Below, in pieces: positions 47,752-60,592 of a DNA stretch of 64,000 nt. How positions within the stretch are numbered: the first letter of the stretch is position 1; each line of letters begins with the position of its first letter. Below the pieces are notes generated by a model that was given only the letters and a program-made list of their open reading frames with translations, did not search any database and was not told where the DNA came from. Both the position numbers and the translations under genes were made by a program. The stretch is taken from positions 29,501,772 to 29,565,771 of the forward strand of contig NW_023998414.1 in assembly GCF_014805625.2 (NCBI RefSeq), in the 5' to 3' direction. Origin of the DNA: Glossina fuscipes. Its lineage: Eukaryota; Arthropoda; Insecta; Diptera; Glossinidae.

Positions 47752-50339
47752 CACGCTGTCAATAAGCGCAGTGCACTACATCTGCCTGAACCTATTAACT
47801 CATGTGCCTGCGTCTTGGCAGCGATTCTACGTTTGCTACGATTACGAATAGAGAATCAAGATTAGGTTTCGATCTTTTCATGTATTTGCTTCCGTTGAAT
47901 CTGACTTAAATCGGCTGTGATTCACTCTCTATACGAAATGATCGGCAATAATTATTGTAAAGGGGTCGAAAAAATTGCTATAATATTTGTCTAAATATTT
48001 GAATTCGTTGTTCGCTAAAAGACGCTAGCAATGGGCGTGACTCTCCTATGAATGGAAGTTTTTGTTGCTATTAAAATCCAATTTACGAATCTGCCTGACG
48101 CAGCATACCGTTCTCTCACTTGTTAAATTGAAAAAAAAAAAAAAAAAAACTTTGTCAGCCACTATAAGTATTTTAGTGTTCGCATAGTAACGCATAGAAA
48201 TAAATTTAACAAAAAGTTCAGCAAAGTAATGTTAACAATAGCATGTCATAACAAAACTTTATTGTTATCATCTATAATATATATATATATATACATACCT
48301 ATATTTAACAGAAATTTTAAGCAGACAAAGAAAAGATTCTCTGACACGCACACAAAGGCTATGGTTTCCAGAGACGCCGCTATAGTTATAATGACATGAA
48401 AGGACAGAGAAAATAAACGAAAATGAATGAAACGAATTCGCGTCTAGTGAAAAATAAAATTATAATAAAATTGAAAAATAAATAATTAAAATTTTTAATA
48501 AATGTTTTCATTAAAATTTATATATTGGAAGCATAGTTCAGGCCACGCAAAGGCGAGTTTCTTCCAAATAATCTTTTTGCGTTAAAACATTTAAGGTTAA
48601 AACATTTTATAACGTGTGAAGCTGTTAAACGGACATTGCCGCACTTAATTGAAAGTAAACACAGACATTTTTTAATATTAAAAAAGTCAAGAGGGGTGAG
48701 TGTTATCGGAACGTAAAGTACTTGTTAAGAAAAGCTTTTTGTTTTCGTTTGAATATTTTCGTTTAACTCCATCCTCATGGAAATTGTTAAGGATTTGCTT
48801 TAAAAAAAGTCCGCTTCAACATAATAGCTCACAGAGTGAAGGGTAACAAAAAAAGCTTATCACTGGGCAAAATGCGTAAAAAATGAGGAAAAGATAAGAA
48901 GCCTATCCGATTAAATTTTACATTGTGTACGAAAGCTATCGCCAACATGTTTGAGTGTTTCCGTCTATACGGAAATATTTACAATTAATGGACATCAAAG
49001 TTCTTAAAATGATTTATTCCTGCTCGCGAATCGTCTATAGCGAAAAACAGAGAGCTGTTTGCTGCGCTAACAAGCAAACTGTAGCGTCACCCAATTGAGT
49101 GAACTAATAAGTTTTTTCTTAAATATCCTGCGTATCGCATCCGCATCTGAGAATTTCATGTTGTATTGTATGGAACTTAAGCGCATCCTGAATGGCCGTC
49201 TTCTCCAAACGGAAATATGTGGAATTTATTGATATCGGCACACGAGTGAATTGATTGCAATAATTTTATATGAGCCGAGCAAACATTGAGAATAAAAATT
49301 TGAAATTAATTTATTGACGCATTGGAATTTTTTTGAATTGTTGTTGTTCCGGTATTTTTATCAAAGTTGTTTTAGCTGTTTAGTTAGACGTTGTTGTGCG
49401 ATAAATTAATTCAAATTTTTAAATTTAATTTGTGTGAGTCCATCATTTTTCCATTTTTTTGAAAATATCAAAAAGCATTAACTCACACAACTTTGAAGCA
49501 CAATTAGTCTGCCCACAGATCCCTATTGCGTTTGGGTATATTAAGGCAACTTTTATCTCTTACCTTAGGGGATAAATGAAAAGATAACTAAAAAACTCTC
49601 ACACTCAAATGATTTACACGTATCCAGTCAGTACTGGAATATGATAAAATGCTCGCTTCGGTTTTTTAAATAAAGTGCATAAAAAATTAAATGAAAGAGA
49701 AACGAAAAGAACAATTCTTTTAATCGTTTACTGTTGCCTCGTGTTAATTAAATTAAATGTATGTCCTCTTTCGAAGAGTCTGTCTACCCAAGCGATTATT
49801 TATTCGCTTACATGAACCTCAATTGGCCGTATCCTGGACCTGATGTACTTTCGCTGCAGTCTTTAATCTTTGGCTCGTTCGACTTTCTGCCTGTCTGAAG
49901 ACTAACACGTTGACACGTTGCCTAACCATCTGTCCCGCTGATTTGTGCCTATCTCAACTTTTAGTCGTTCGATACGTTCACGTCTTGTTTCACTTATCCA
50001 ATACCTATCAGTTTGCAAAAAAAAACTTTGATTTAAGATATGACAAGTAGGTGTCTCCATTCAAAGAAATGTTAACCAACAGGATCTTCACATTCGATCA
50101 CGATATCGGCAACAACAATTCAATTGACAATTTCTACTTTTACTAAATCCTACGCATATTTTTATTCATCATAAGCCATGAAACTTCTGCGTGATGAAGA
50201 TTTTCAACGTTAGAGTTGCTTACAGTGTCCCAATGTTGTATTCAAAGTGCCCAAATAAATTTCAGAGTTGCTTTGTAGAAGAGACTTAAAAAAACTGAAA
50301 AAAGATGACTTCTTCACTGGTATCTATCGGTTCAAAATA
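47752..50339. other. Intergenic; no gene seen
   Basis: A run at 48130-48149, TA patch 48277-48292. No open frame reaches 60 codons in most of it. No element was recognised. Confidence 0.45.
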
Positions 50340-50873
50340 TAGTTCCCATATAAGATTATGTGTTCATCTGTTTGTGTATCTGTCCGTATTTATGTGGCTT
50401 TGTAATCACCCTACCGATCGTAGTTTAATATGAAATATTGGACGAAACTTGGTACACCAACGTGTTTTCGCCGATGGGTGAAAGCTATTGAAATTGTTTG
50501 GAATCGGATCAGCCTTTCGATCGCTTTGCATATAAATCGTTGAGTAATGAGCAAAAAACTAGTTTTTTACTCCCTTTTAAAAACGGAAGTGTTTTCGTTT
50601 CACATGCTACTATGGACGTGTCCTTCGATTGATTTGTCCCCCGATTTAAATACCAAACTGGATGCAAGAACTTACAGTTTTTTGCCAAAGTTGAAGTCAG
50701 TAGCTTCATGTTTGCCGCTACAAGAATGCTTCCAGCAGAAATTGCACAGACGGACACACGGATTTACTTCAAAAGTTTACAGACTGAGTAGAGTCTCTGA
50801 AACTTTCCTCTGGGCGTGGCAAACGTTTTGATAAATGAATATAGCCCTTATTCTGCGGCGATGGGTACAAAAA
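50340..50873 (+). repeat. Dispersed fly repeat, copy 8
   Basis: Blocks include GTATCTGTCCG, GACGAAACTTGGTACACC, TTTGGAATCGGATCAGCC, and the tail CTCTGAAACTTTCCTCTGGG CGTGGCAAAC followed by GCGATGGGTACAAAAA. The part at about 50530-50790 is an inverted match of about 47210-47400 in copy 7 (TCGAAGGACAC and TTTTTGCTCATTACT are shared). The frames on both strands here are carried by the repeat. The 5' boundary is uncertain. Confidence 0.7.
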
Positions 50874-52304
50874 TAAAGGGGAAGCCTAACATAAAGAAAT
50901 TAATAAAGTGTTTATGCAACATATAAGCGAATTACGTTCACAATCTGTAGCTGACATCGATCTATCACCTAAGCAGCCTTTAAAAATCCTGATATCATAA
51001 TGAACGCGTTCGTGACGCGATCGGGATAATTTTAATGTATATACTATATAATATGTATGTATGTGTGCATTTATTGACACAATTTGAATGGTCCCAGTAT
51101 TGTGAATGTTAATATCCTCGTTGCTTGCGATAGCGAATGTAAAAGATTTTTGCTACAAATGCAGGAAAAAAGAAAGAAAATTACTTTGAATGCTCCAAGT
51201 GGGGGTCATTTACGTAGCATGTTTGCAGAATATTATTAGTGTTCTCACCAGACTCTACGTGAGTAAACAAACAAATAAATAAATGGAAAAAACGTGATGT
51301 AAAGTGTTAATCGTTATGAATTGTTGTTGTTGCTGGTATTTGTGGTGGTGGTGTTTTTTTTATTTATTTATTTATTATTTTTTTTTTTCATTCTTTTTTG
51401 TATAATAATAAGAACAGATACCGGAAGTACATGAACCGAGATTGTTGGGGAACAAAAAAAAAAAATAACTACAATATTTACAAGCTATGCTAGGCATTGA
51501 TCTGTGCAGCTAGTAAGCAACAATTTATATGAGATCTAAATTTATGACTTCGACGTAGCGAAAAATGAGTAAATCACACGAATTAAATGAAAATAATAGC
51601 GTAGGAAAGATAATAAAGAATGGTTAAAGGACACCAATTTCAAGTTAATTAATGTGTATTTATTAATATACATTTGCATATAATTATATATATGTATGCA
51701 GCATAATTACTTAGTTGTTTGCAAGTGTATGATAAATTTTTATATTTACAAAAAAAAATTTGAAACAGAAGAAGATTAGTCGTCGAAAAAGCGGTTGCTC
51801 AACTTATCAAATGAATTCTTCCGGAAAACGGATGATTAAGTATTTGAGTGAAAAAGAGATACGATAAGGATCGCAACCTTTTCCACGCAGTGTTGTTAAA
51901 GCAAGATTTAATAAACGCTGAAAGTGTCGTGACATTTCGTCAAGTAGCGTTCCTAGGCTGAATTGCTCTATAGCGAAGTATTATCATAGCCTCAAGTATT
52001 TTTTCAAATAATTGAATGTCAGCGAAATGGTTGTTTATCTGGTTGTAGGCCTTGTTGCAGGCATACGCATAAATCAAAAATCATTGTCTCTGAGAGACGT
52101 TGGACTTTACTAATAGATGTTTTCTTTCATTTATCGTTAAGGCCATTTTTCCAAAGGATTTAAACACAATGGATGATATAAAGCAAATTACGTAATGACA
52201 GCACACTGTTAACTAGTGACCATACACTTCGGTCAAAGCCAGTTAGAAACCGGTTTCGCATTACCTCGACATGGATTCTATATGATTTCTGGGTCCCCGT
52301 TATG
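50874..52304. other. Intergenic; no gene seen
   Basis: AT-rich with T-rich patches (51356-51390) and an A run (51461-51471). Nothing was recognised. Confidence 0.45.
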
Positions 52305-52620
52305 TCATCGTATTTCCTCCATTAGCATGGCCGCTAGAAGATTACCTGGCGAAATTTCTAATTCCAGAGTGAAGATGTATCACAAACATGTCAAAGCCGG
52401 ACAGTCGAACACAGTGTGCTGTGTATCGTCGCTTGTGCCTTGGCACAGGCCACACGCGTTATCTGCTCGTAATTTGAAATGGTACAAGAAACTCGGAAAC
52501 TAGTCAAAATTTGTCTTAGGAAAAAAATCACTTCTCCATGTTCTACGCCTGGGATGAGGTTGCAGGTCCGCTTTCCTTGTGAGTCGTTTCCCCCTCGCTA
52601 TCTTAACTCTACCGACCGAT
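52305..52620 (-). pseudogene. Non-LTR retrotransposon relic, C-terminal end of ORF2
   Basis: On the minus strand from 52490 to 52305 one frame reads FLYHFKLRADNACGLC, then QGTSDDTQHTVFDCPAL, a stop, and then LELEISPGNLLAAMLMEEIR. The zinc-binding spacing is CX2CX8HX4C, which fits the CX1-3CX7-8HX4C motif after the reverse transcriptase in R1/I/jockey-type elements. The SPGNLLAAML stretch fits the usual short tail after it. Sequence further upstream (to 52620) is weakly similar and has another stop. No reverse transcriptase or endonuclease part is visible, as expected for a decayed fragment. The + strand frame 52216-52503 is its shadow. Confidence 0.75.
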
Positions 52621-54825
52621 CGACGTAATTTTTTTTTTTTGCTGCTGCGAATGCATAACGTGTATGGATGTGTGTGTTGTCATGTTGTACATTAATATCA
52701 AAGATAAGCGATAAGCTGCACATTTTTGTCTATTGGATATATTGGTTGTAAGCAAATTTTAAGCATATTCTTAATCAAATTTGATGTCTCGTGTCTTAAA
52801 CCAATATCTGATATGAATGGCATTGTTATTTACCAATTTTTACACTTAATCCAGGGCCGCAAGCCCAAAAGATATTGTATATGTCAAATTTTATTTGGCG
52901 CGTCTCTAATATCTCTTTAAGATATGAACACTTCGAACGAATGTAAAATATTACTTAATTGATTCTTATGTTGATTGATTGCACATATGCTTTGGCATCT
53001 CTAATGCCTGCGCCTGGCAAAATCGCAAGCGGATAGTTTCTACATAGTACACCTTTAACTCTGGCATTGAATATAAATACAAAAAAAAGAAAAAATTTAT
53101 TTACCTTAAATTGATGGTATATTGGGGGAGAATGCACATGTGTTCTAATACAAAAGACGCCATCCAAGTACATTACCGAAATTTTCAGTTAGACTAGTAT
53201 AGAGGACATCATATGGGGTCACTAATAAACATGTAAGGTATTGAAGTTCATGCAATCAACTGCATATTCAATTAATCACATAAGATTATCATCATACGCT
53301 TTAATTTTGCAGATAAGATATATAAACACTGTACTGTGTTGTTTATTAAAACATGAAATAAATGAATTTTACCCAGCACTGGTATGTATTTCATATAAAA
53401 ACTTTAACCACGAGTGCAAACTTTTTAATGAAATATAAACAAAATTCATAAGCCATACATACCACTTTATAAGTGATCCTGTTTTTTTTTTGTTTTTTCT
53501 CGTTTTTAATAACAAATTAAATACTTTAAACATACAGACAGAAGTGCTGATAGCTATCTAAACAACATTTGCAAGTACTTGAGCGAAAAGGCAGGAGAAA
53601 CTGAAAAAAACATTTATTTCGACGAAAGACCTTCGGCAATGAAATGCTAAAATTATAAAAAAATGACAGTTAAAAAGATTACTTACTTACCGTACCGTTC
53701 TTACTATTGTGAAAGTCTTCGAAATCTTATTCTAAAGGCAGCATATTACGTGGCATCTTGGCAATCGGACGTGGCTCGATACGAGAGCTAATGTTTAGCT
53801 AATTAATGAGCAACATCTGAAACTCAATAGAAATAAACTTTCCGATGTATTAGTACAAAGAAAACGTATAAAAAAAAAATAATTGAAAAGGTGTGCGGAA
53901 CTTTTTGATATTTAAAAAAGTTCACGAAGCGTTGTAAATGAGAGTTCGACTGTTAATAAAACGGTGTGACATTTGTAGTCTTCATTTTACGAATGAGTCT
54001 TGACCCATAGACGGACAGATCGCTTTCTGAAATCAACGTCTATACGATGCCTCGATAACTTAGTTAGACAGAATCCAAAGGTTTACGCATTACATTTAAG
54101 CGATAAGTGGCACGTCTCAGTTAGCAAGACAATGCTGCATCTGAGAGGGAATATGAAAAACTGAAGCACCAGATATTAAGGTTTAAGTATGATCGAATTA
54201 CTCGCCCCTGGGCTGAGAAAGATCTATCTGCAATTCTAGTTTTTTAATTCGCCCACTACAACGAATACGAAGGGCCACGAAGGGCCGCGCCTAGCAATTA
54301 GATTCCGTGTCTGTTTCTCCATAACCAAAATGCAAAGCGATATACTTTGTGTATAGCAGCGGAACTCGGAACTTCCACGTACATTGTAAAATGCATATTT
54401 CCAATCGCGGCGCGTGTTAATAGACATCGCTTCCATGCAGTCGTTCTATGCACATTGGAACGGCTGCAGTTATTCCCTGTACGCGGACTTTAGTTCTGAG
54501 ACCTGCATACATCCAATGGTTCTTATGATTCTCCGTATTACGCATGGCAAGTCATTTATACTTCCGGCAATGCCATCCAAATTTTTCTGCTACGGATTTT
54601 AATGTACAAAGAGCAGACACCAACCCAATATTAAACACCAATCAATTCTCTGACTCTCTCGATAACCAGCAGTTCTGTTTGTTAAGTTTTGGGTTTCCAT
54701 AGTAATTGATGTCCTAGCGGGGAGGTCTGCTTTTTCATGGTAGGTTTCCATCACTGGGCCGACAAACAAATGGATACACCCGCGTTTACTGATAAACTTA
54801 ACCCAATATAATATATATAAAAATA

Positions 54826-54830
<5 letters not shown>
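52621..54830. other. Intergenic; no gene seen
   Basis: The 54240-54600 part is somewhat GC-richer, with frames on both strands (54236-54436 minus, 54414-54602 plus) that I could not assign; more retroelement debris is likely. The remainder is ordinary AT-rich DNA. Confidence 0.4.

Positions 54831-54869
<39 letters not shown>
54831..54869. repeat. (TA)n microsatellite
   Basis: A 39-bp TA tract, one of the longest of about ten in the window (others at 28248, 29215, 29691, 30345, 34661, 34711, 42510, 57390). Confidence 0.9.
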
Positions 54870-54872
<3 letters not shown>

Positions 54873-55309
54873 AATAATATATCATAAATGGATGAGCTGC
54901 CTGGGTTTGACTTTTAAGTTGCTCGGATCAAGACTTGTTTCGACTTTTTAATGAAATATCCAATGCATACAAGATGATCAAATGGAAGCTTTCGTTATTT
55001 GTAACGTCATAGCGTCCAGGTCTTTTTGCAGACTCGCAATAAAATTGATGTTTGTATTCAGTATTGTGCGGCCAATGACAATAGAAGAATGCACAGCCGC
55101 ATAGCTGTATAGATGTGATATGAAATTTATGAATGAATCTATTCGGGTTACGTTTCGTGCATGTGGGAAGAAGCTCATATTTCCTTAAACGGCTTTGCAA
55201 GTAGGGATTATTGCCACGTTTGGTGTGAAGAAAACGCAACTGGTGTTCTTAAACGAGTTTTACGTGTGCAAAAATTTGCGAGCTAAAAAAGTCACTTTTG
55301 AACATTAAG

Positions 55310-55545
55310 ATGACATATCACCAGTCACCAGTCAATGGAGAGCGCTACAGAACAATGATTAATAATTGTTTTGCGTGGCAAAAATTCGACGATTCCGACT
55401 TGGACGAAATTGTTCAGTTTGGTAAATCTTATGACACTTACAAATTTATTGCGGAAGAAAATTCCGACTTGAGTTTGTTGGACTTTTTCCTTCAGATTTT
55501 CTGTCAAATTGCTGCTTTACCCCAAAAGGCTACAAAAGTTCAATA
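55310..55545 (+). pseudogene. Tc1/mariner-superfamily transposase fragment with internal deletion
   Basis: PVNGERYRTMINN, then FDDSDLDEI matches the VNGERYRxM...LDDMDLDD stretch just before the second catalytic block in a mariner-like insect transposase family. Further on, SDLSLLDFFL corresponds to the CDLTPLDYFLWG block carrying the third catalytic Asp. The intervening WFQQDGATxHT region, with the second Asp, is gone, so there is an internal deletion and the protein would be inactive. The continuous frame is 55298-55546. N-terminal sequence was not identified upstream. Confidence 0.7.
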
Positions 55546-55777
55546 GCTTTGCAAAAAAGAAATTGGTATTTCAGAAAAGAATTTTTACAAAAATCCAGAA
55601 GCCTTCAACTCTATGAAATCTAAATAAAATTAAATTTAAATAAAAGTACCATGAACTAATAGCTAAAATGAACAGTCTCTTAAACGGCTTTACCTGATCA
55701 TCATCCTCTACTATATATTATTCAAAAAATATTAGATTGAAATAAAAAAAATATTCATTCTTTGCTCCAACTTTCTG

Positions 55778-55814
<37 letters not shown>

Positions 55815-55854
55815 ATTTTTCTCTCTCTCTCTCTCTCTCTCTTTTTCTCTCTTT
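55778..55854 (+). repeat. Interrupted (TC)n microsatellite
   Basis: TC units broken by TTTC, TATTTTTC and TTTTTC over about 77 bp. The minus-strand Arg/Glu-rich frame is an artefact. Confidence 0.9.
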
Positions 55855-57379
55855 CACTTGTCCGCATTATATTCATAGGCATAAGTTTCATGGGACGTAA
55901 TGTAATTGATTTAAGCAAGAATGCCCGCCGGCTCATGTTATGTCTTCTGCTCCTGTATTTTTGCAAAAATTTTTCGTCGATAATTAAGCAAGTGATAATT
56001 TTATTATTGCGTTTAACACTTAGAAACTCAACGCGGTGTATGTATTACGAATAGCGAAATTACTCACCATATATCAAAGAGTATTCATTTGTTGTACTCT
56101 AGACAACTTGTGCGAGAAAACTATATTGTATTAAATATATGCAGAAGTATTTGTGTGTAACAAGTGTTCAAAATAGACGTACCTTTCATTAAACTGATCG
56201 GTTCGGAAAGCGTTGTAATTTGTTTTCAGCCGTTTCGATTTCTTATCGTCTAGAGAATTATGGCGCTTTTCGAACTTAACTGCCAACTCTCACCTTCTTA
56301 CCTTCGTTGTTGGGATCGGGAAAGTTTGAACGGCAAATGTCGTTCCTTTTATTTTGGTGATATATGTCTGGATATCGTATCGTTGGCACGTGGTTCAGCA
56401 TAATAGGTTTATACGATTTTAAAGCTACGCATCTCCCATGAACAGACGCCCCGAAGTTTTTGAACAATAAACGCAGGTCTAGTAACTGCAGTACAAAAAC
56501 TTTGAATTAAGCGAAGGTTCTCTCGGACACCTGCACTTGTCTTATTTGTCGTCTTGTACAAGAGCCGGCAACGCCGGTAATAAAATCGAAATTAGACAAA
56601 GTACGTCTCCAAGTTGTAGTCTGAAGGATAAAAGAAAAAAGGCGTTGATGATGCTCGAGTAATTTTGATGTGTAGTGCAGGGTTGTCCGAAATTTTTTTT
56701 TCATTGAATTTTAGCAAGTGGAAATTTAATAGACAAGACCAAAAATTTACGAATAAAGGTATTTCGCATGTGAATGACAATTCCAAGCGAAATAATCTAT
56801 ATTTTGGTGTCGAGTGACGGTTACAAACAATTTAGTATTGCAACCGAAGCTTTAGCCCTCCGACGCTGAGCTAGATAACTATCTATTGATCTGGGATCGT
56901 GCTCTCGTTAAATTTAATTCGCAATTTGCCTTTCACTGTACGCGTAACGAGACCTAGTAGCAGTAGTAGTAGCAGTAGCAGTAAAAGGAAGTCAGTCAGT
57001 TACGCGATGCTACTAAGAAAACTTTGAAAGAAATTCGAAGTTTTTTCTTGTACGTTCCCGCCTTTATAAAGATTGGGATTAGTTGTATGAGAATATTTTT
57101 TCCATTCTAAACACAAAATTGTTCGGAATTTATTTCGTTATCGCTGTGCTGAAGTTCAGCTAAATGTAACAAACGAAATGATAGGATGAGAAAACTTTTA
57201 GTAAATTCTGAGGAATGAATATGAAACAAAAATGTGTTCCGCTCTACATTTTTTATCTAAGCATCTTTTAATGGATAGATGTCTTTAGTTATTGCCGTCA
57301 TAAACTTGACAATTTCTCTCAACACATTTACAATTCCTGTCAGCCTTCCTAGCGTTCACATTTTTATGGCAATATACCT

Positions 57380-57418
<39 letters not shown>

Positions 57419-58362
57419 TATATCCGCTAGGTTCATCATGGCTTATATATATATAAACGTACATAACATATAAGTCTCTGTTCACTATTTTGCGCAGCGA
57501 CTTATGTTGTGACGTTAAAAATTTTATATTATTACGGTTGTCTTTACGTACGTACGTATTTCCTTTATTTTATTTTTTTTTTTTCCTTTTATTATAACTA
57601 TTTTTCTTTACTTTTCTTTTTTTGCTTTTTTCGTTTTTGTTAATTTAACGGATGTATAAGAAAGCCATTACAGATGAATGACGGTTTTTTATAACTGTTG
57701 TTTATATGCTACTTCATAGGCTGGCTTTTAACTGTTATTATATGCACGCGTATATAGGCGTAATAAACTTGGACGACTTTATCAAGCTTTTATTTTTCCC
57801 TTTATATTCATTTATTACATCAAGGTAGTATTCAATTTCACGTCTTATCTATTATAGTTAGAAATTTTCCTTAACTTTTGAAATTATATTATAATTGAAA
57901 GTAGGAGAACTCGATTAATAGGATATCATAGGATAATGTCAAAGGAGAAGAGGAAACAAAGAGAAGAAAGGGAAAAGAGAGAAAGCTCAAAAGTGATCTT
58001 ACATAGTTACGTGGTATTGAAAAACCAAAATAATGGAACAATGAATAAACAATACCATAGTCCCATCCGCAGGAAATTTCTCTGACCTTTACTTAAAAGC
58101 TTATAACACCTATGGCCTTTGCATAGTGCTTTTGGAAAGAGGACTTTGCGACATCTCAAGAGATAATAGTGGGACGATGCGGCACGACCGTTATACGACA
58201 TGTACATAGTAATAGTTTTAGTATTAATTACTTTCACTTTTGAATTGACCGTTAAATATTTACATGGCTTTACGTCACGTTTCTTAACATGTGGTACGCG
58301 CACGCCTTATACTTATTGGAAAATTGCATGAACTGCATCTAATCAAATGCAAACGGCTACAA
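55855..58362. other. Intergenic; no gene seen
   Basis: Includes a TAGCAG/TAGTAG triplet patch (56958-56982), TA tract 57390-57412 and T-rich DNA 57570-57640. Frames of 60-98 codons (56276-56786, 58007-58303 minus) match nothing known. Confidence 0.45.
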
Positions 58363-58395
<33 letters not shown>

Positions 58396-58432
58396 TCTAT
58401 CCACCTATCTGTCTGTCTGTCTATCTATCTCT
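58363..58432 (+). repeat. (CT)n then (GTCT/ATCT)n microsatellite
   Basis: CT tract 58363-58389 followed by CTGTCTGTCTGTCTATCTAT (about 58409-58428). Confidence 0.85.
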
Positions 58433-60301
58433 CTTTCTATTGTTTTAATCTTAGCCAAGCGGGGACCATCAACCTCTTAACGTTTACTTCAACTTATCGT
58501 TAGCGAACTTGTACCAATTTGATAGAAAATGACGAGGGTTTGGTTAAATTGCATTTGCATTACAATCGAAATAAAATTTTACATTGTTTATAGTTTTCCA
58601 AATGGTTGATCCATCTTTACAAGGCCAGTTTCTACAGTTGCTTTGCGCTCCGTTCGGCCTAATATGCAGCGATTTACATAGTGGCGATACTAACGATATA
58701 TTAGTTACGCAATTAATTTTCGGAGTTTGAGTTATAAAAAATTCAAAACTACAAAGAAGGGAAAAAATCACTCAAAGTGTCGCTACCTCATTGGCTAATC
58801 ATTGTTTCCATCTCTAAGACAATATATCGCGACTACCGCGACAATAAAACGCGGCGTCATTGGGCCGAATCCATTCAGGTATCCGATCAAATTTTGCCAC
58901 GGCTGCGCGAGAAAGTGATAATCGGAGGCGGTCAGGAGTCGGAAGCACTGTCAAATATCGTTTTGGCGTTTTCATGACGTCCTGGACGATGCAAAAACAA
59001 AAAGAGCATTCTTCTATTGCAACATAACTCTTTCGTATCTTGACTCTTAGTTTGTCTGTTTATCGAGCAACGCAGAGTTTTCAAGCAGTTAATCAGTTGT
59101 TATCGATGATGCCTATAATACGCAGCTGCTCCCTGCTCCCACGAACCGCAAATTATGCTCTTCTCTCCAAAGCCGCTTCGTCGTGCGGGCAGTTCAAAGA
59201 TACGATATTACGCGTTTGAGATTCCTGCAGTGTACATTCTTCTCCCTTATGGTCAATCGACAACTTGATGCTTTTGTGCCGCAAAATGTGCCACTGTTTG
59301 ATTGACTGATATCAATCGGATTTTTGACATGTCACTTAGACATGTATCAACGTTACGCGTTAACTAGTGTAACTAAAACAACATAGGGTTGATTCTTTAA
59401 TTTTTTAAGCCTTTGATAATAGCGTAGAAGCATAAGCCTGTTGGCCAGATCGCAAATACTTCGCTAATGTAGGGCAACGAAATTTTATCATAATATTTTT
59501 CCATGAATTAATATTTAGCCTGAACGATTTGCTTCTATTACAGATGGAATTTGTTTTTATTTTTGTTAATATTACGCGGGCTATAACTAAAGTCGCTTTT
59601 CATGTTGTTGAGCATTTTCCAACTAATGAGTGAACGAGTGAAAGAAAATGTAATTTTCTTTAGCTTAAGCTAACCAATGCAATCTTATATAAGTGACGAG
59701 TTTACGAGAAGATAGCGTTTCCTTTAGCTATCGTTTAATTTTCAAAAATAATTACTTCTATGAATCATATAGAAGTCAAGTAGGGAAACATGCTTCGCAT
59801 TCTGAGGCGCATTTCAGCGAATAACTGCTTCTGGGACTAACGAGAAACCAAACACAAAGCCATCACTTGAAAGCTAAAACGGCAGCTTACAAACACACAA
59901 CACAAGCATATACGCACACATACACAATGATTGATTCTTCCACAAACTCTCATTAAAATAGAATGACAAAATAAAAAAATCATCTTAGGTTTAACATATA
60001 CATATATACATATATATATATTAATATAAGCAAATAAAAGTTGGTACTGCATTAAAATTATTTAAATGCCAGGAAATCAAAATCCATAGCTTAAGTCTAT
60101 TTACACAACTAATACTTGCACATACTATTTAAAGGAAGTTAATAATTTTTGTATAGGCTCGGACAGAACATTTCTTGTTTTCGATCAAATGGCGAGCATA
60201 ACTTTACGCAAGGTCGATTACAGTCGCCAACTCAAATTAGTTCGTTCGGCTTTTCTGCGATTAAAAATTCATTTATTTCAGAATAGATCACTTAGCATAC
60301 A
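58433..60301. other. Intergenic; no gene seen
   Basis: The 58780-59300 part is slightly GC-richer. A 66-codon + frame there (58777-58977) has balanced composition but no family I recognise. The rest is AT-rich. Confidence 0.4.
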
Positions 60302-60592
60302 TCATTTGGCCACTACTTGTTCCCATCTCTCAGATGACTTTCGAACCGCATATTGAAGAAATATTTCATTCTGTAAGGTTATGTTCAAAAGCATCCATAT
60401 TTGGGATATCGTTATAAGAATCGAAAAACGGTTCGAGTAAACAAGCAACGATCGGATAGAGTAATGTCTATTGATAGCAGCGGAGAGAGTAGGATAATCG
60501 AAGTTGAAATTGCAAATATTTCCTGAGCGGGTGGGTTTTGCCACATGAGATCCAATTTTGTCATGCTTGAAGGTTAGAATACCATTTATCAC
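60302..60592 (-). pseudogene. Dead mariner-family transposase, C-terminal part
   Basis: On the minus strand, FKHDKIGSHVAKP matches HDNARPHVAKP (second catalytic Asp kept), RHYSIRSL stands where SDYHLFRSM is expected, and the end QYAVRKSSERWEQVVAK matches the usual NGIRKLPERWEKVVAS. The third catalytic Asp is replaced by His, and about two codons are lost before it. The N-terminal half was not found to the right. It is closest to the same mariner type as the copy at 6.5 kb but is on the opposite strand and independently decayed. Confidence 0.85.

Noticed and set aside
58777..58977. 66-codon frame of balanced composition (contains RRHWAESIQVSDQILP)
   Set aside because: No family match known to me, no splice or promoter context, and no support beyond an open frame.
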